A DNA stretch of 56,927 bases, from the NCBI GenBank assembly GCA_024195585.1, contig SWBL01000332.1, forward strand, positions 1 to 56,927, read 5' to 3'. Below the pieces are notes generated by a model that had not been told where the DNA came from, did no database searches, and was given only the letters and a program-made list of their open reading frames with translations. The stretch comes from Aureobasidium sp. EXF-3400 (taxonomy: Eukaryota > Ascomycota > Dothideomycetes > Dothideales > Saccotheciaceae). Of the stretch, positions 53,055 to 56,927 are shown piece by piece (the first letter of the stretch is position 1; every line of letters begins with the position of its first letter). The position numbers were made by a program, and so were the translations under genes.

Positions 53055-53616
53055 ATTTTGTGACTTTTCCATCTGGTCTGTCTTTTCCTTTTAGTTGGGT
53101 TCTTCTGAGGCGTTCATGGTAAGTCAATTACATATATGCGAAAAAACAACATGAAAAGATCTTGTTCCCGGCGGGCAAAGGTCAACTAACACAAAACTTT
53201 GCTGTGCATCTCCGATTCTTCTAATTCTATCAAGTTTCAATGATTTTTTATACGTGACCCAAGCTCCCACTTTTCCTGCTACAAGCATCTCTCTCGCTTG
53301 TCAGCCGGGTATACCTCTAACGCAAGGTGTCAAAGCAAGATCTGTTCATCAGTTGCCGTTGTTCCATTGTTGTTACACGATTCAGTGTCAAAACAAAGCG
53401 TTATTGTCCAGTTACAAAGCACTCTTTGTATTCTTTGTATTTCAAGTTTCTTTCACATCAGCTAATTTGTTCTCTGCATTGCAGCATACATATACTAAGC
53501 CCTATAGCTCCGTTCACGATGTTCTCTAAGCATCCTTCACACCCATCTCTTACAGTACTTACAGGTAAGTCTTCCTGCCTTCTACTGACAAACTCTACAG
53601 AAACACCAGATCAACC

Positions 53617-54484
53617 ATGTGCTACGGCGACTCCATCTTCTAAACCTGCCCACACTGTTCATCCACAGACCAAGTCTTTGAGTACCACGGCTGTTACTCA
53701 GGCTCCCCTCCAACAAAGACCTGGTGGATCCTTCCTTGCGCTATTGTTGAAGAGATTTCGGTCACTGTCTTGTGTCAAGATTGTCTGCGCTGTTTTGAGT
53801 GGTTGGAAAGCCTAGATGCTGGTGGCTCTCCTGATGGTTCACTGGCAAGCTGTAACAACGTTTCGACGTTTCAGCTTGAGGGTGAAGAAGGTCCAGAGTA
53901 TGAAGGTGACACAGACCTTAGCTCTATCGCTTCAATGGCAAGATGGTCTTGTCATTCAGGTACCCTCCACACCTCCTCGAACCACCTCAAACTAATCTGT
54001 GAATGGTACGACGCCATCGAGGACTCCCTCCTTCCCCTAAAACAAGCCTTCTCCGCCATGAGTACCCATTGCATAGCCACCAGAAACCCAGACCTAATCG
54101 TCAAACTCGGTATTTTAGAGGCAGAGGTCGAAATCACTCTCGCCGATGCCCTCAAGAAGTTAGAGTATGTGATTGAGACCAATACTTGGATACGCCAAAC
54201 CACTGACGATGAAGGCAAGTTAAAGACTGTGGATGTTGAGGAATTGAGAGCTGTGATGTTTGAGATGAGGATGAGTTGTATCGCTTTATTGGATGATGAA
54301 GATGTTTCTGCCGAGGCAACTACAAAAAAGATTGAGGGAGTCGGCATATGACATATGTGATGCGCTGAGAGCTGCTAAAGAGGAGATTGCGAAGGAAGCT
54401 GAGGTCCCCGGTAGACTGGAGATTGTTGATAAGACTGGAGAGAGTAAGTTGATGTCGAAAGTCTGGAGTATGGTTTTGGGATAA
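53617..54484 (+). pseudogene. Tandem paralogue of the 52293 gene, with nonsense codon and frameshift
   Basis: In one frame from ATG 53617 the sequence reads MCYGDSIF, TAA (53641-53643), then TCPHCSSTDQVFEYHGC, VLCQDCLRCFEWLESL, an acidic linker and a helical region (KLGILEAEVEITLADALKKL). It ends ...AEATTKKIEGVGI at 54351. A run of six A (54324-54329) marks a likely one-base shift. The next frame continues LRESAYDICDALRAAKEEIA to MSKVWSMVLG at 54484, which looks like the true end. So there is one nonsense codon and one homopolymer indel relative to the inferred ancestor. A different reading (MFSKHPSHPS... with a 36-bp intron) avoids the TAA but loses all cysteine pairs and stops at 53815, so I do not favour it. 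Confidence 0.55.
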
Positions 54485-56577
54485 TTATGGTAACAAAGTT
54501 GTATTTGATTTCCAATTTTCTTGAACATGAGTCTGTGTTGTTTCCTACATATGTTCCAACTCATAACTCAAAGCAATTGAAATTTTGATGAGCCAGCCTT
54601 GGATCCATAGTAGCAATCCTAACCATGAATCTGTGTACCAACTTTAGAACCTCCTGCGTCACAGCTCAGCAAGCCAATCCCAGGCAGCCGACCGCAGATG
54701 CAAGCTTCATGCAGGCTTGCCGACAACATTCAACATGACCGTATTGAGCAACTGTATACCACAAGCCATGACCTCACCAATATATCCCCTATCAATACAT
54801 CAATAAGGCAAAACCCAAACCAGATGCCTAAAAACACCAAGAACAAGTGCCCTGGAAGAAGTTACTCCCTTGATAACATAGCCCCATTCCTCAAATTGGT
54901 GCATCGTGTACATGGGACCACAGATACAGCAGAGCCAGACAGGATCGCTTAAACGCAGGGACCAGGAGGAGAAAGATTGGACGTCACTAAGACCATGCAG
55001 AATTTTCCATTCACCGAAGAGTAGCTAAGTAGTTAGTGCCATGCCGACAGTAAGACTACAGCTGCTCTATAGCCGCTTAGGCTATCTCATCGGGTGTTCC
55101 TACACTGCAATCTCTAACCCTAAGCTCGAGCTGTCTTTTACTAATTCGTTAGCCTTAGTATAGGCCGCCGCTTGCTCTTTCCGTTCGTCGCATTAGTCTT
55201 CTAATCTTATTAGTTCTACTTACTAGGCTGCTCTTTTCTAGTTGGTTGTTTCTTTATTAGCTATGTAAATCATACTTATTAGGCTACTACATCACTCACC
55301 ATCCGCGTAAGGCCTTTTCCGCTTTCGCTATTCTTTTACTAACTACATGAGCCATATTTAAAGGCCGCTCGATCCTTCTAACTTTATAAGCCCTGTTCGA
55401 GGGTTGCTCCTTACACTAAATGCATAAGCTTTATTTAAAGGCTGCTCGCTGCATCAGAGCTACTAATTAGGCCATCCTTCTAAACTCGTCTCTGTAGTCG
55501 CCGTTTGCATAGCTTCTTCTAAAGGCGTTCTTCTAGCTATGAAAGATTGAAGATGATCTCAACTATTGTTCGTCCCAATCAAATCTGTCTGTGCTTCCGA
55601 CCTATCGAAGAACAATAGCTCCTAAAGAGCATTATGCGCCTAAAGACGTGATATTTTTGCTCGGGTTAATGGTGATGTCTGTTTGCGAATACCTCACGCC
55701 CGTTCGTAGGTAAATTCTTCGATGTCTGGGAATCAGATCACTCCACTTCCACTCACGGAGCAAAAGACAACTCGATGTCATGTTATTCGATGAGGTTAAA
55801 GTTCAACTCACGGATCGTATCGAGAAATGCATCAAGTAGTTTCAACCAGATTCGTATCGTGCATAGCCTTGGAAATGGCTTGTGTAGTTCCCTCTGGCAA
55901 CGACGAAGAGAAGTGATTTGCGACTGGAAATAGGTTGGCTCTTACGGCACGGACAAACGTCGGCTTTCTTGCACGGCAGGGACGACGCTTGAACGCGGAC
56001 TTGTTTGTCGCGCGTCAGGAATTGTTTCCTTGCTTCCTTGCGTCCTCTAACAACATCGTACAATGAACGCTACCCTTTTGACAATGAGGCATCTAGGCAC
56101 ACAAGCATCTTCTCTTCATCTCTTTACTGCCCACATGGCTTGTCTAGATCCGATGAGCTTTTCAGACGCCGCTCTCCCGAGATGTGGCCGCTGATGGAAC
56201 GTTGCAGCCAACGCTCCAGCCATCGCACGTCGCAGAGTAGGTCAACTAGCCTGAATATCCGCAACAGATGGCTTTCATCCCATGAGTATCGATCAGTTCA
56301 GTCGTCCAGACATTGCATTGCTTCTCCTTGAACACGAGAAGCGATCAGGACGCTATTCTCAACATGGCAGTTTCTGTTGACTGGACAATTTACTGGACAA
56401 CGCGTACATTCCTCGTGAATACACAATGCAAGCCAATCTTCTGCTCTCTCCCACTCTTCGGCTCAGCATGCTTCCTCGGGCCTCTTCTATCGCTTGGCTC
56501 TCTCCCCTGATTGTCTCTGTGAAACATCGTGGCCACAGAAGACTTGCTTTACCTGCTGGTTGGGCTATCTGCCTACC
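54485..56577. other. 2.1-kb region without a supported gene
   Basis: No credible gene. 55130-55520 holds a degenerate tandem-like repeat listed separately. Near 55815-55872 the pieces GAGAAATGCATCAAGTAG and GTATCGTGCATAGCC, in inverted orientation, may be a shrunken inverted-repeat element, but the inner stem is missing. The 3' end is the promoter side of the secreted-protein gene at 56578. Confidence 0.45.
55130..55520. repeat. Degenerate minisatellite-like stretch
   Basis: A loosely repeated motif of the type (T/A)TTAAAGGC(T/C)GCTCG or TATTAGGCTACT recurs at roughly 30-80-bp intervals (near 55218, 55277, 55357, 55388, 55434, 55465). It is separated by CTTTCT- and TAACT-rich filler. All stop-rich in every frame. 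It may be an old decayed repeat; the period is not constant enough to define a unit. Confidence 0.35.
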
Positions 56578-56927
56578 ATGGCCGTGAGAATGAGACACGT
56601 CGCCAAACCTCTCCTGGTAGCTCTGCTGGCGCTGTCGTCGCAAGTCACTGGTCAATCGTTTATCCAGCCGACGTCCACCTCGACGCGTAGGTCCGCTCAT
56701 TGACGCTTCACGATACACGAATTGACCTTGCCATGAAGAGACATGTCCCGTTACCATCACTACCACTATCTACCCTTCTGGATACACTACAAATGCCGCT
56801 GGAAGCGTCATCTATACTGGCTTCACAACCGCCACTACGTCAACGTCGAGCTCGCTGTCATCTTCCTCCTCCTCCTCCTCCTCCTCCTCCTCCTCCTCCT
56901 CCTCCTCCTCCTCCTCCTCCTCCTCCT
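56578..56927 (+). CDS. Secreted Ser/Thr-rich surface protein, N-terminal part
   Basis: ATG 56578 starts MAVRMRHVAKPLLVALLALS, then SQVTGQS: a signal peptide with a cleavage site after TGQ or nearby. Exon 1 ends at 56686; a 52-bp intron (GTAGGT...ATGAAG, phase 1) leads to exon 2 at 56739, reading QTCPVTITTTIYPSGYTT, then VIYTGFTTATTSTSSS and a polyserine run from the TCC repeat that reaches the window edge. Such proteins are usually O-glycosylated and often GPI-anchored in the fungal wall; the C-terminus needed to show that is outside. The frame is open at the right edge, so the length is unknown. Confidence 0.7.
56864..56927. repeat. (TCC)n trinucleotide repeat, coding for polyserine
   Basis: At least 21 consecutive TCC/CCT units run to the window end. 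They lie inside the Ser/Thr-rich coding frame and encode serine. The array is cut by the edge, and assemblies often break at such repeats. Confidence 0.9.

Noticed and set aside
1..56927. CRISPR arrays, bacterial operons, rRNA genes
   Set aside because: Nothing with regular repeat-spacer structure or rRNA similarity. The regular repeats present (37-bp, 186-bp, 217-bp periods) are direct or hairpin tandem units in a fungal context.

Overview
The window is nuclear DNA of a filamentous ascomycete (Pezizomycotina). Genes carry short introns (about 46-108 bp) with GTNNGT donors and CTAAC or CTGAC branch sites, ATGs sit in CANNATG contexts, and three conserved fungal genes are recognisable: a phospholipase D of the Spo14/PLD1 type, the DEAD-box helicase Has1, and a TRP-like flavin carrier (FLC). 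A dothideomycete is my best guess from protein flavour, with low confidence; nothing in the window fixes the genus. All multi-exon models were spliced by eye and checked only for reading phase.

Layout. 1-12 kb: accessory region with a 37-bp tandem repeat, a divergent pair of unknown genes, a GH18 chitinase remnant, an unknown gene, and three F-box-like genes, the third broken. 12.8-25.7 kb: conserved core block with phospholipase D (-), HAS1 (-) and FLC (+). 28.1-33.9 kb: one 1888-residue acidic, low-complexity protein. 35-47 kb: accessory block with two more F-box-like genes, a thiol-methyltransferase-like gene, an unknown probably nuclear protein, and two copies of a gene pair (small two-helix membrane protein plus a small EYTQRA-motif protein). 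48-54.5 kb: proteins starting Met-Cys with clustered cysteines, a C2H2 zinc-finger gene with an in-frame stop, and an APH/AIM9-like kinase homologue lacking catalytic residues. 54.5-57 kb: degenerate repeat-rich DNA and the start of a secreted Ser/Thr-rich protein.

The main unexplained structure is a family of about 110-165-bp nested inverted repeats. The outer arms read roughly TATCTATARAAATGCA...; an inner stem is built on TGTCCANAGAGAG / CTCTCNGTGGACA. I count at least ten whole or partial copies, all in the accessory parts. Two arrays (about 186-bp and 217-bp periods) lie just downstream of F-box-like genes. Solo copies lie downstream of an F-box-like gene, a membrane-protein gene and the methyltransferase gene. 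One half copy abuts the broken end of the chitinase remnant. No copy was seen in the PLD-HAS1-FLC block.

Five genes in the accessory parts look disrupted, against none in the core block. That fits a fast-evolving lineage-specific compartment, unless sequencing errors explain some of the breaks. The only functional links I can support are among paralogues (F-box-like genes, the duplicated small-gene pair, the Met-Cys proteins); there is no sign of a metabolic gene cluster.
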